This document shows positions 35,670 through 45,701 of a stretch of 64,000 nt of DNA, piece after piece. A program made the position numbers and the translations under genes. Location of the stretch: the NCBI GenBank assembly GCA_016712035.1, contig JADJRT010000001.1, positions 620,001 to 684,000 on the forward strand, given 5' to 3'. The notes beneath the pieces are model-generated. The model saw only the letters and a list, made by a program, of their open reading frames with translations. It was not told the origin of the DNA and searched no databases. Within the stretch, counting starts at the first letter, position 1. Each line of letters begins with the position of its first letter. This DNA is from Flammeovirgaceae bacterium (GTDB taxonomy: Bacteria > Bacteroidota > Bacteroidia > Cytophagales > Cyclobacteriaceae).

Positions 35670-36869
35670 TTATCGGGCAACAAAAATAAAATCACTTCCC
35701 GGTGCGTTGTCGCCAAACTCGCCAAAGCGTGGTTGTATTTTAAGTTTTTCTACATAAGAAAAAATTTCTGGTAATGTTAAAATTCCATCGCGACCACCGC
35801 GAGATCGTAAAGCATCAATAAAGTTTTTGGCGAATGGCGAATGCTTGCCCGGAATGCCATCCGAAACGTAGGTCTTGCCTCCGGAAGTCAAAAACTTGCG
35901 CGTTTTGTACGTGAGCTTTCGGGTAATAAATTCGGTTTGATTTTGTTCTCTGTAAACTTCCTCTTCTCCGCCACGCGAAGAAGCTAGCGCCTGATCGAAA
36001 GTTCCGCCAAAGCACACATCCATAGCCAGAAAAATATGTTCGCAGGGAATGTTATTTAAAATAGAACGTAGGCGATTGTGTGAAAGATAGGTGGTCTTAG
36101 CTTCATCATTTAATAAAGACTCTCTGGCAACAACAAAACCCTCACCAAAGGTTTGGTCATACGTACCGTGGCCAGCAAAGAAAATAAAGAGCTGATCAAG
36201 TGGCTGATATTTCTTCTCTCCATACTCTCTGATTTTCCGTAAGATTTCGGATTGGGTTGCATTTTCAATCATCTCTACTTTAAAGCCGTAAGTTTTCCTC
36301 AGGTCTTCAGCAATCGTGCGCGAGTCAAAAACCGGATTCACCAAATCTGACCAGTTGTCGTATTGATCAGTAGCAAAAATTAATGCATAATCTGTGCGAT
36401 TTAATTTAGTGGCATCCGCTAAAGAAGCACTGCCGATATGTACTTTTTTGTAGCTAATGGTTTTAGTTCCGTCCAAATTTTCAGCAACTACTTCTAATAA
36501 GTTTTCGCCATCCATTAGCGTTAGAGTTTTTTCAACCACTGATTTATAGCGCTCTTCATCTTCCGGATGAATACTAAGTGAGCCGCGGGATGCGGTTTCC
36601 ATATTTTCCCGAATGGATATGGTAATAGTTTTAAGTGGCTTTGCGGATTCAACTTGAACTTTGATGTTAAACCTACTATCCTGTACATAACTTGTCTCCG
36701 GTACAGGGGTAATCCAGTTAATAACCGGAATAGTTGAGTTTGCCAATTTATTAGGATCACTAAAATCAACTTCAAATGTGTTTGTACGGGAACTCACATT
36801 TTGCCCGTAAACCAAACTGGTAGACAGTAGCAGCAGTGTGAACATCCAAAACGAGTTGAGCTTTTTCAT
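35670..36869 (-). CDS. Exported caspase-like peptidase (C14 family) with N-terminal Ig-like domain
   Basis: A 399-residue protein: signal peptide (FWMFTLLLLSTSLVYGQ), an Ig-like beta domain (about 45-145, INWITPVPETSYVQDS to ENLLEVVAENLDGTK), then a caspase fold (about 158-399). The catalytic pair is intact: His234 in FFAGHGTYDQ and Cys286 in AMDVCFGGTFD. The front strand YALIFATDQYDNWSDL is typical. Such peptidases cut after basic or acidic residues and often act on their own neighbours. It starts five bases after the giant T9SS gene and closes the operon before a terminator. Its export places it in the periplasm or outside, away from cytoplasmic targets. Confidence 0.88.
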   Translation of the reverse strand: MKKLNSFWMFTLLLLSTSLVYGQNVSSRTNTFEVDFSDPNKLANSTIPVINWITPVPETSYVQDSRFNIKVQVESAKPLKTITISIRENMETASRGSLSIHPEDEERYKSVVEKTLTLMDGENLLEVVAENLDGTKTISYKKVHIGSASLADATKLNRTDYALIFATDQYDNWSDLVNPVFDSRTIAEDLRKTYGFKVEMIENATQSEILRKIREYGEKKYQPLDQLFIFFAGHGTYDQTFGEGFVVARESLLNDEAKTTYLSHNRLRSILNNIPCEHIFLAMDVCFGGTFDQALASSRGGEEEVYREQNQTEFITRKLTYKTRKFLTSGGKTYVSDGIPGKHSPFAKNFIDALRSRGGRDGILTLPEIFSYVEKLKIQPRFGEFGDNAPGSDFIFVAR

Positions 36870-36873
36870 GACG

Positions 36874-39800
36874 TCATTTACTTAAAATTATTTTCCGTAC
36901 CCGAGTTTCGGGAACATTACTATGTGCAACTGTTAATCGGCAAGTATATAAACCGTTTGTAGCAGTTTGAGAATCCCAAAGAGTAGAGTAAAATCCTGGC
37001 CCCAATTCCGCATCCATTATATTAGCAATTTTTCGACCGGTCATGTCGTAGATATCTATCTTTACCCGGTAACTCAGGTCGTTGCCGGCAACCGTGAAAG
37101 GTATATTTACAATGCCTGCTGACGGATTTGGAAATACCTCTCCCAAAACAATGCCGTGTGGTTTAATCTTATCTTTAAGATTTTCTCCATAATAGATCTT
37201 GTAATTTTTTGATTTACTTAAATCCAAATCATAGACATGCTGTTCTCGCATGTTGACTATGACTTGTCTACCTTCATCAAGGAGAAATAAATCTTGGGAT
37301 AAATTTTCAAGAGAGGTGTTATCCCAGATCAACTGTGATCCTGAATTTGTGTTGCCATCAATTGTAAAGCTCCATGTATATTCTTGTTGTACCGGAACTA
37401 CATCACGTGCAAATCTTTTTGCAAAATGTTCAGGGTGCTCAAAGTTCATCTCAACAAAATCGATAAACCGAGGCGCATTAATATCATCAAACTGGTCATA
37501 CGAGACATTGGCTTTATGGTGCATACCAATTCCACCGAAAGTATTTTCAATCTCGCCTTGGTTTAAGCTTATGGGTAATATCCAATCACCTTCTTCAAAC
37601 GGAATGCTTTCTCCAATTCGGCCTCCAGCAGTAGTTTGACCAGCAAACGGGATTGAAATGGTGACTGCACCAGCAGACAATACAAATCCCCCTTCAAACG
37701 GGAGTAGTGAAGTGCCATTGCCATAGCTTCCGCCTGAAAAAATCTTTAGTTGTTGTGCTGTTCCCGTTAAACTATTCAGTGTTATTACATCACTCCAATT
37801 AATAGTGGAGAGATAAGGGTTGCCAATCTGATTCCATCCTTCTTTTAAGTTGATTTGAAAGAGATTCCCTCTATGATTACTTGGGGCAGTTGCATCAGGT
37901 AATTTTATTCCACCACCTACCGGAGTTTTGATATTAATAAAATAGCCTTTACCTCGCACCAGTGTTGAAAATGCCGTTGGGTATTCATCCCAGATCTCGT
38001 TGTCCTTTAAGGTGACCATACGCCACTCTTTTTTACTGTCGAGATCATTGAGCTCATCAAAGATTGTGCTTACTGCGTTGTTGCCGCCCAACTCAAAAGG
38101 TATTGAGATAATTCTCCACCCCGCTGCGGTACCACCAAACCCTAATCGCTCAGACGGTACAAAATTACCGTCTGCTTTATAGACTAAGCGGGTAAAGAAA
38201 TTATCGGTGGCAGGCAATCTACCTTCATTATTTATCGGGTCGGTAGCGGTGAAATAATATTCTAAACCGGAAGCATCAAAGAGCGATTCCGCAATAACAA
38301 AATCATACTTAGTAGTTGTCGCGTTAAACACGCCATCGATGGCGGTGAATGTTGATCCTGAGATTTTCCGATGATGAAGTTTAACGTTTTTTACAACGCC
38401 CCCTTCATCTACAACAGTAGCGCTGAAGGTAGTAGAGCTAAAGCCTTTATCAAGGGTTGCTGGTGCTGTAAAAGTAATTACTGGGGGCGTATCATCCTCA
38501 ACGATAGTAATCGTTTGGTTGACAGCAACGGCAGTAAGGGTTTTTGTTAACCCCGATGGCCAATTCACTACAATGGAAGTTATTACACTGGCACTCCCCA
38601 ATCCAAAATGTTGGGTAGGGCTGCTTTGTGTTGATTGTCCTGTGTGCGATTGTACTTCTCTAATCTGCGTTTTGCCACCTGCAACAAGTGTTATTCGGGC
38701 ACCAATAGCAGACCTATTGGTAATAGAACCTTTAAGATTGATCTTGATATACTTTCTGGAGGCTGAAGCAGATGTTGTATTCTTGTAGATGAAGTTGGCA
38801 ATATCCGGATTGGAAAATCCGCCATTATGGAAATCTAAAAATCCATCGTTATCAACATCTTCCAAAGCCGGGCCATATAATTTGGAAAGACCAGGTGAAT
38901 TAAATAATTCCTGTGTATCATACTTAGTAAAAGTGCCATTGCCATTGTTATAATATAGTATTGTATTAAAGCCAATAGCGAAAAGATCAAGGTCGCCATC
39001 GTTGTCTATATCCCCCCAACCGCTTCCGTAGGTTCCTTCAGTTACTGTATAGTCCTCCTCGACTACTGAGCCAGTTACCTGAGTGAATGTTCCATCCCCA
39101 AGATTTCTATAAAGCCGGTTTGTATTTGTACCTGCTATGAAAATATCTAGATGGCCATCATTATCGTAATCGCCCCAACTGCAACTTCGATCACCATCAA
39201 TAAAGGATTCAAATACAGAACCCAATTCTCTGGTAAATGTTCCATCACCATTATTTTTATAAAGTCGGGTTTGTCGTTGCACGCTAGCAGAAGTTGCTTG
39301 ATTAAGTACAATAACATCCTGATCGCCATCATTATCATAATCAGCCCACTGAGTTTCTCTGGTATATCCAAAATCTGTAACTAGTTCTCCTTCGGTAATC
39401 CTAGCAAAAGTTCCATCACCCGCATTGTTGTGAAGGAGAATCTTATCCGAGGATGTACCTAGGCCCAAATAGGTAGTCACTAACAAATCCAGATACCCAT
39501 CATTATCGTAATCTGCCCACGATGAATTGGGAATTCCTCCTTGGGTATATTGAGTCATAGAGATCTTCTGATATGTTCCATCACTCTTCTTAATTAATAA
39601 TAGGTCGCCAGAGTTCCTGGAAATAAAGATGTCGTTAAGCCCATCATTATTCATATCAATGATGTTGATATTTCTTGAAGCGACAGCCTCATCAGCAAGC
39701 TCTGGTATCAGATACTTGACAAATTGCCCATTACCCAGACTTCTAAAAACAAGCGGAGGTGCAGAATTTAGACCGGTACTATCATAGACTACTGGGAGCG

Positions 39801-42747
39801 CCAGATCGTTTATTCCATCGCCATCAATGTCGCCCCAGGCTCCACCGCCCCCGGTTTGGGTAAATGTTTTGCCCGGTAAGCTGTTAGTCATTGGAAGAAA
39901 TAAGTAATTCGATCGTGGAATAATACTAACTTCGGATGTGTAAGCGGATGTTCCGCTGCCATTTTTTGCCCGAACACGGTAATAGTAGGTACTGCCGGCC
40001 ACCAATCCCGGATCAAGATCTGTGGAAGCGATCAGTGGAAAAATGACATCCGCTATTTTAGTAAACCCACTGCCTGACGTGGTAGATCTTTCGACTTCAA
40101 ATTGTGAGGTAAAATTTCCACTTGCCCAATTTAACAAGATATGGCCTGGAGTAAACACAGTAGCAACAAGATTAGTCGGCACAGTTGGTGCAGGATCCGT
40201 TGCGTTTAATGTATAAACTGTAGTTTCTGTCCGTAACGGATACTGCGGGTGGGTTTGCCATTGAATTGTTAAGGTATTGGTAGTAGGATTCCAGGTTCCA
40301 TTACCACTTGCTAAGTATTGAGCAAACGGGGAAAACAAAAACACACTTCCACAGTTTTCTTCAAAATACATTGAGTAGGGATTAATAGGGGTTGGTGATA
40401 AGCCAACTCCTGCCCCAAGCGGTAAATTTTGAATTTGATAAAGACCATTACTGCCAGTCAGGGTTTGATTTAATGCGGTCAATACACCTACCCCACTTGT
40501 ATTTAGAGTAGTGGCTGTCCAACTGCGATTTTGTGGGAAAGAGGAAGTAGTGATGCAGTTCTGTGATGTGGTAACACTAATTTCATTAGATGGGGCAGAC
40601 TTACCACCTGAGGCCGATGCACGAACCCTGAAAAAGTAGGTAGTGTTATTCTTTAAGGCTACTCCGTGAATAGAACAAATACGGACAGCACCTTGGGTTC
40701 GTGTCCACCCATTGGGTCGGGTAGCCTGACCGACACTGTCGTAATTAAGATTATTTCCTTCAGAGGCTTCAATAACAAAGCGAACCTCATTGTTTGAGTT
40801 GTCATTCCAAATCAAGCCAACAGAGCTTCTGCCGTGCCCAATGCTGGCGAGCCCACTAGGGGCAATGGGTGGCACAACCGGAGCATTGCTTTTGTAAACC
40901 TTGCTATAATCCTGGGCAACATATGAGTAATTGGCGCTCGAGACGAGTACGCGGATATTCGATTTGTTAGCACCATCAGGCGAACCGGTATTTACCCAGG
41001 AGGTTCCGCCATCGTTACTTAAGAAAACGCTGTTATTAAGAATGTAAAGGTTATTATTGTCAATGGCCTGAATTCGGCCATAACTTGAGGTGGTAGAGTA
41101 AGTGGTCCAGGTTTGTCCTTCATCATTTGATATATGAAGCTTACTGTCATTGGTGAACACATATAGTCTTCCATTTTTAAAATCGATAGAGTTAATCTGG
41201 CTGGCCGATGGAACAGACGTTACCTCAGTACCTACGCCACTGGTTGGATTTATCTTGAAAAACATATATCTACCATTCGCACAAGATTCATAGACACGCA
41301 TGAAAATACTTGAAGTTCCAAAAAAAACTTCTTGTGTTTGTGGATAAGGAATATACGTACAGTTCCCAGTTGGTAAACCAGAAATGGTTGAAGCTGCCCA
41401 GGTAACTCCGGCATCATTCGATTTTTTTAACGACCATACGTTATTAGTTCCATCCCAAATCTGATTAACGGAGTAAAATTTGGTAGCATTTTCGGCCACA
41501 AGATTACTAAAGTAGTCGCTACTGGTTTGCTCTGTCCAACTTGAGGCGTTGTTGGTAGTCTTAATAATGCCTGATCCAAACCCGTAAATCGTAGTTCCTG
41601 CTTTTAAAAACCCGTCTATTGATCTAGCGGTTGTCCCGGAAGAAATAAAGTCCCATGTACCGCCATCATCAATAGACATAAAAAACCCGTAAGAGGCATT
41701 ATTTGAGTAGAGGAGTCTTCCATTATCCGTGAAAACAAAATCAATAACATTGCTAGCCGTAAGGCCATTACTAAAGAGCGGTATCCAACTTGCTCCACTA
41801 TCAATCGATTTAAATAATGTTAGTTGACTAAGACCAACAAAGAAGCTGGTCGCTGATTCAAAATAGGCACCAACCAGCGTCCCGTAGAGCCCTGTTGTAA
41901 CGGGGCTATCAAAAGTTGTCCAACTGGTTCCGGCATTAGTTGTCTTATAAACTTTTGTATCGTTAAAGAGATAAATGTTGCCAGATGGGTCTTTTTCAAT
42001 TATTGTGTTATTGAAACAACAATCTGTAATAGTTCCTTTAATGGATGTCCAGGTGTCGCCATTATTCGTTGATTTAAAGGGGCCTTCATAGCTTGCTGCA
42101 AAAAGTATTGTTCCGCTTATTACCAAGGATCTGATATTCATCTGAGTTAATCCTTCGCCACTGTCTAAAACATCAACGGTTAAACCATTATTCGTAGAAC
42201 GAGCGATGCCGCTTCCGTCTGTTGAAATATATAAAAAGCCAGAAGAGTTTAGCTCAAAATCGGTTAGATAGCCGGTAAATGAATTAACCTGCGACCACGT
42301 TACACCATCATTGGAAGACCTGTAAATTATATTGTTACTGCCTACTATATAAAGAAAACTGGTAGCCTTTCGAATAAACCGGCTATTTAGAAAGCCAGAA
42401 TTAGCAGTCAGCGTCCAATTTGCACCATTGTCCGTAGATGTAAATAACTGGCTATAAGAGACAGCGTATAGCTTACCGCTAAGCGCGTCTCTTGTAATAT
42501 CATTTAAGTATAGGTTTGTCAAACCGGTATTAGATGTTGTCCAGGTAATGCCGCCATCGGTACTTTTTAGAACACCATTGGCATAAACGAGACCAAGTAA
42601 TGAACTGCCCGTACTTATTATTTTTGTAGGTGTTCCCGTATACGGGCCATTGAGCGCTGTATAATTTTGAGCAAAACCAACTCCGGCCAAAAAAATTAGT
42701 ATGCTTGAAAAATAGAGTTTAATCATATCGCTATTAGTCTTTTGCAT
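36874..42747 (-). CDS. Giant T9SS-secreted multidomain protein (Asp-box, FN3, FG-GAP, ASPIC/UnbV)
   Basis: A 1957-residue secreted protein. A signal peptide (LYFSSILIFLAGVGFAQ) follows Met8 (position 42726), which may be the true start. Domains in order: about a dozen Asp-box repeats (30-620; STDGGITWTT, NGDTWTSIKG); fibronectin III (626-720); an unnamed beta region; fibronectin III (850-940). FG-GAP/VCBS repeats follow (965-1310), with calcium-binding loops DIDGDGIND, DYDNDGYLD and DVDNDGFLD. Then come ASPIC/UnbV (1330-1412), Ig-like and other beta domains, and a type A T9SS sorting domain (1872-1957; VFPNPSAGIVNIPF, GLYTCRLTV). It is probably attached to or released from the cell surface for binding. 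Gene order puts it between a Gly-tailed protein and a caspase, with 6- and 4-bp gaps. Confidence 0.9.
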   Translation of the reverse strand: MQKTNSDMIKLYFSSILIFLAGVGFAQNYTALNGPYTGTPTKIISTGSSLLGLVYANGVLKSTDGGITWTTSNTGLTNLYLNDITRDALSGKLYAVSYSQLFTSTDNGANWTLTANSGFLNSRFIRKATSFLYIVGSNNIIYRSSNDGVTWSQVNSFTGYLTDFELNSSGFLYISTDGSGIARSTNNGLTVDVLDSGEGLTQMNIRSLVISGTILFAASYEGPFKSTNNGDTWTSIKGTITDCCFNNTIIEKDPSGNIYLFNDTKVYKTTNAGTSWTTFDSPVTTGLYGTLVGAYFESATSFFVGLSQLTLFKSIDSGASWIPLFSNGLTASNVIDFVFTDNGRLLYSNNASYGFFMSIDDGGTWDFISSGTTARSIDGFLKAGTTIYGFGSGIIKTTNNASSWTEQTSSDYFSNLVAENATKFYSVNQIWDGTNNVWSLKKSNDAGVTWAASTISGLPTGNCTYIPYPQTQEVFFGTSSIFMRVYESCANGRYMFFKINPTSGVGTEVTSVPSASQINSIDFKNGRLYVFTNDSKLHISNDEGQTWTTYSTTSSYGRIQAIDNNNLYILNNSVFLSNDGGTSWVNTGSPDGANKSNIRVLVSSANYSYVAQDYSKVYKSNAPVVPPIAPSGLASIGHGRSSVGLIWNDNSNNEVRFVIEASEGNNLNYDSVGQATRPNGWTRTQGAVRICSIHGVALKNNTTYFFRVRASASGGKSAPSNEISVTTSQNCITTSSFPQNRSWTATTLNTSGVGVLTALNQTLTGSNGLYQIQNLPLGAGVGLSPTPINPYSMYFEENCGSVFLFSPFAQYLASGNGTWNPTTNTLTIQWQTHPQYPLRTETTVYTLNATDPAPTVPTNLVATVFTPGHILLNWASGNFTSQFEVERSTTSGSGFTKIADVIFPLIASTDLDPGLVAGSTYYYRVRAKNGSGTSAYTSEVSIIPRSNYLFLPMTNSLPGKTFTQTGGGGAWGDIDGDGINDLALPVVYDSTGLNSAPPLVFRSLGNGQFVKYLIPELADEAVASRNINIIDMNNDGLNDIFISRNSGDLLLIKKSDGTYQKISMTQYTQGGIPNSSWADYDNDGYLDLLVTTYLGLGTSSDKILLHNNAGDGTFARITEGELVTDFGYTRETQWADYDNDGDQDVIVLNQATSASVQRQTRLYKNNGDGTFTRELGSVFESFIDGDRSCSWGDYDNDGHLDIFIAGTNTNRLYRNLGDGTFTQVTGSVVEEDYTVTEGTYGSGWGDIDNDGDLDLFAIGFNTILYYNNGNGTFTKYDTQELFNSPGLSKLYGPALEDVDNDGFLDFHNGGFSNPDIANFIYKNTTSASASRKYIKINLKGSITNRSAIGARITLVAGGKTQIREVQSHTGQSTQSSPTQHFGLGSASVITSIVVNWPSGLTKTLTAVAVNQTITIVEDDTPPVITFTAPATLDKGFSSTTFSATVVDEGGVVKNVKLHHRKISGSTFTAIDGVFNATTTKYDFVIAESLFDASGLEYYFTATDPINNEGRLPATDNFFTRLVYKADGNFVPSERLGFGGTAAGWRIISIPFELGGNNAVSTIFDELNDLDSKKEWRMVTLKDNEIWDEYPTAFSTLVRGKGYFINIKTPVGGGIKLPDATAPSNHRGNLFQINLKEGWNQIGNPYLSTINWSDVITLNSLTGTAQQLKIFSGGSYGNGTSLLPFEGGFVLSAGAVTISIPFAGQTTAGGRIGESIPFEEGDWILPISLNQGEIENTFGGIGMHHKANVSYDQFDDINAPRFIDFVEMNFEHPEHFAKRFARDVVPVQQEYTWSFTIDGNTNSGSQLIWDNTSLENLSQDLFLLDEGRQVIVNMREQHVYDLDLSKSKNYKIYYGENLKDKIKPHGIVLGEVFPNPSAGIVNIPFTVAGNDLSYRVKIDIYDMTGRKIANIMDAELGPGFYSTLWDSQTATNGLYTCRLTVAHSNVPETRVRKIILSK

Positions 42748-42753
42748 TTTTTA

Positions 42754-43500
42754 TCAATTACCTCCTGGGAGAGCTGGCAAGGGGATATCTCCATTTCCTC
42801 CCCCTGAAGAATCTTCAGGCGTTCCACCACCACCACCCAACAACACAGCAGCGGCACCACCCAATGCTAATACAGGAAGTACTTTGAGTGCCAACGGAAC
42901 CTTGGGCTTCACTTTAAATTCAGAAGTGTATAAAATGTCTTCAGAGCTTTTTGTGTCAGTGATTTTTATCCGGTAGTCATTGCCTTTTTTAGCTTGTGAG
43001 GGAACATAAAAAGTATGCCCACCATTATTGGGCTGGTTCATTTCACCGCTTATGCGTTGCCCGCCTTTATAAAGTTCAATATTTATGGGGTTGGTATTGC
43101 CAGGCTTCCATGCCAAACCATAGCTCTTACCGCGTTTATAAGATTTCTCAGTATCGAAGTTTTGTAACTTAACAAAAGGGATGTAAACCTTGCCACGAAT
43201 CTCCAGCGATAGTCGGCCTTTGTAGCCACCCAACTCTTCGCGCACATTCCATTCAATTTTGCGGCCGGTCCCCGGCTTTATCTCATCGCCTACATCGCCC
43301 GTTACTTTCGTAAGAGGTGTTACAAAATTGTCGGCTGAAGAAAATAAATCAAGCTTGTATTCATTGTTGGGGTTCCCGTCTTCCAGATCGTAGTGGACGA
43401 TGATTTTTTCACCTGCCAAGTCCACTTTTTTAATGGTGATAGTTTGGGCAACCGTGGCGAGAAACGAAAAGCACCCGAGGGCTAGTAGAAATCCTCTCAT
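42754..43500 (-). CDS. Secreted protein with Ig-like region and C-terminal membrane/Gly-rich tail
   Basis: A 248-residue protein not assigned to a named family. It has a signal peptide (FLLALGCFSFLATVAQ), a beta-rich region (IIVHYDLEDGNPNNEYKLDL, GRKIEWNVREELGGYKGRL) and a second Ig-like stretch (SYGLAWKPGNTNPINIELYK). Next is a hydrophobic segment (VLPVLALGGAAAVLLGGGGG) and a glycine/proline tail. The tail resembles those of Bacteroidota proteins that pass through or plug the outer envelope. It heads the operon of T9SS cargo and caspase (6 bp to the next gene), so it may anchor or present the giant protein. That is inference from position. Confidence 0.7.
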   Translation of the reverse strand: MRGFLLALGCFSFLATVAQTITIKKVDLAGEKIIVHYDLEDGNPNNEYKLDLFSSADNFVTPLTKVTGDVGDEIKPGTGRKIEWNVREELGGYKGRLSLEIRGKVYIPFVKLQNFDTEKSYKRGKSYGLAWKPGNTNPINIELYKGGQRISGEMNQPNNGGHTFYVPSQAKKGNDYRIKITDTKSSEDILYTSEFKVKPKVPLALKVLPVLALGGAAAVLLGGGGGTPEDSSGGGNGDIPLPALPGGN

Positions 43501-43582
43501 AATTAAGGGTTTAGAGAGATAAAGTTAACTAAAAATTACCTCTTACTTACATGTGTTCTATCCTCAATTTGTAACCCGATAT

Positions 43583-43606
43583 AAAAAATCCCCTAAAAAA
43601 GGGGGT
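43583..43606 (-). terminator. Intrinsic terminator after recG
   Basis: On the minus strand CCCCCT, a short T loop and AGGGGA form the stem, followed by TTTTTT, immediately after the recG stop codon (43608-43610). Confidence 0.75.
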
Positions 43607-43607
43607 A

Positions 43608-45701
43608 TTAGCTTATCCGACTCCAATTAACCGCGCTGTGTTTTGCTGCTTCTGTCTGCATCCGAACCCATTTGTTTTCGAGCTTTTCAAGCGTAGGATC
43701 GGTTTCCAAAATTTGTTGTGCTGCTTCACGGGCTTGCTTGAGTATTTCGCCATCCTTTCCCAGATCGGCAATGAGTAAATCCAACGCCCCACTTTGTTGC
43801 GTGCCCATTAAATCTCCGGGGCCGCGCAATTGCAAATCGGTTTCCGAAATTTCAAAACCGTTGTTGGTTTTCACCATCGTGCCAATTCTGATTTTTGAAT
43901 CGGCACTTAGTTTATTTCCCGTCATTAAAATACAATACGATTGTTCTGCTCCGCGCCCCACGCGCCCTCGCAATTGATGGAGTTGAGATAGACCAAAACG
44001 TTCAGCACTTTCAATAACCATCACCGAAGCATTCGGAACATCAACACCCACTTCAATCACGGTGGTGGCTACCATTATTTTTGTTTCGCCTTTTACAAAG
44101 CGGGCCATTTCAAAATCTTTGGCTTCCGGTTTCATCTGCCCATGCAGAATACTGATAGGCAAGTCAGGAAATGCGCGACTAATGCTTTCGTATCCATCCA
44201 TCAAATGCTTTAAGTCTAATTTCTCCGACTCATCAATTAAGGGATACACTACATACACTTGACGACCGGCATCAACTTGTGTTTTTAAAAAACCATTTAC
44301 TTGTAAGCGGTGCGTATCGTAACGATGCGTTGTTTTGATTGGCTTTCTTCCTTTAGGCAACTCATCAATTACAGAAATCTCAAGATCTCCGTATAGTGTC
44401 ATGGCCAATGTGCGCGGTATGGGTGTGGCCGTCATTACTAAAACATGGGGATAAACATCCGAATTTTTTTGCCACAGTTTAGACCGCTGCGCTACTCCGA
44501 AACGATGTTGCTCATCAATTACTGCCAGGCCAAGTTTGTTAAACTGAACTCCTTCTTCGAGCAAGGCGTGCGTGCCCACTAAAATTTGTAAAGAGCCATT
44601 TTCCAGCATCTCATGAATGGGCTTGCGCTGCTTTTTCTTAACCGATCCGGTTAGCAAAGCAATGGTAACGCCCATCAGGTCTGCATACTTTTTCAGATTG
44701 TTGAAATGTTGTTGCGCTAAGATTTCTGTGGGGGCCATGAGAGCGGCTTGCGCACCGCTGCCAATAACAAGCAACATGCAGATAAAGCCAACAATAGTTT
44801 TTCCACTGCCTACATCACCTTGCAAAAGCCGATTCATCTGTTTTCCGCTTTTCAGATCTGTATAGATTTCGCGGATCACACGTTTCTGTGCTTCCGTAAG
44901 CGGGAAGGGGAGATGCTCTTTATAAAATCGAGTGAGAATAGTGGCGTCATTAAATACAATTCCTCTAAACTTTTCCTGGCGCACCAACTTCATTTTGATT
45001 AACCGAAGCTGAATGTAAAAGAGCTCTTCAAATTTGAGTCGCGTGCGGGCACTTGCCAATTGTTCATGACTTTGCGGAAAGTGAATTGCCATCAGGGCGG
45101 ATCGCTTATCTATCAATTGATGCTGTTGAAGTATAGCGGCAGGTAACGTTTCGCGAATCTGGCTTTGAGCACTTTTTAAAATCTCGGTCACAAGTTTTGA
45201 AAGAAATTTACTGTCGATGTACCGGGATTTTAATTTTTCGCTAACCGGATAAACAGGTTGAAGAAACCCGCCCCTCTCGGTGCCAGGTGTAAGCGGTTCA
45301 ATTTCGGGGTGCGCAATCGAGAGTTTATTTCCAAATCGGTTGGGTTTACCAAACACAACATAGATCGTATTTGGTTTTATCTTTTTTGTGACGAAGTTGA
45401 TCCCCTGAAACCAGACGAGTTCAATAGTTCCGCTTTCATCTTCAAAATGACCGACCAGCCTTTTCTTAAAACCAACCCCAATAATTTCAAAATCAGTGAT
45501 CTTGCCCTTCAGCTGAACATAGGGCATTAGATCATTCACTTCATTAATAGCGTAAAAGCGGGTTCGATCTTCATGCCGAAAAGGGTAGTGTTGAATGAGA
45601 TCTCCGAACGTAAAAAGTTTTAACTCCTTTTGCAGGAGTGCAGCCCGCTGTGGTCCAACGCCTTTTAAAAACTCAAGCGAGGTGTTAAAAAAATTAGCCA
45701 T
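43608..45701 (-). CDS. recG: ATP-dependent DNA helicase RecG
   Basis: A 697-residue RecG, which remodels stalled forks and Holliday junctions. The wedge OB domain lies in the first ~190 residues (FLKGVGPQRAALLQKEL, LKGKITDFEIIGVGF). The helicase motor is complete: GDVGSGKTIVGF (Walker A), IDEQHRFGVAQR (DEAH-like box), MTATPIPRTLAMTLYG (motif III), ATTVIEVGVDVPNASVM and QLRGRVGRGAEQSY (motifs V/VI). The C-terminal TRG part follows (LQLRGPGDLMGTQQSG). Length is normal. Its ATG overlaps the stop of the upstream toxin gene by one base (TAATG), so recG may be partly translated from the toxin-antitoxin transcript. Confidence 0.96.
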   Translation of the reverse strand: MANFFNTSLEFLKGVGPQRAALLQKELKLFTFGDLIQHYPFRHEDRTRFYAINEVNDLMPYVQLKGKITDFEIIGVGFKKRLVGHFEDESGTIELVWFQGINFVTKKIKPNTIYVVFGKPNRFGNKLSIAHPEIEPLTPGTERGGFLQPVYPVSEKLKSRYIDSKFLSKLVTEILKSAQSQIRETLPAAILQQHQLIDKRSALMAIHFPQSHEQLASARTRLKFEELFYIQLRLIKMKLVRQEKFRGIVFNDATILTRFYKEHLPFPLTEAQKRVIREIYTDLKSGKQMNRLLQGDVGSGKTIVGFICMLLVIGSGAQAALMAPTEILAQQHFNNLKKYADLMGVTIALLTGSVKKKQRKPIHEMLENGSLQILVGTHALLEEGVQFNKLGLAVIDEQHRFGVAQRSKLWQKNSDVYPHVLVMTATPIPRTLAMTLYGDLEISVIDELPKGRKPIKTTHRYDTHRLQVNGFLKTQVDAGRQVYVVYPLIDESEKLDLKHLMDGYESISRAFPDLPISILHGQMKPEAKDFEMARFVKGETKIMVATTVIEVGVDVPNASVMVIESAERFGLSQLHQLRGRVGRGAEQSYCILMTGNKLSADSKIRIGTMVKTNNGFEISETDLQLRGPGDLMGTQQSGALDLLIADLGKDGEILKQAREAAQQILETDPTLEKLENKWVRMQTEAAKHSAVNWSRIS

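Noticed and set aside
36874..42747. Many overlapping plus-strand frames (e.g. 37250-37639, 38519-38788) inside the giant gene
   Set aside because: They are antisense shadows with no family motifs; the minus frame is continuous with clear domains.
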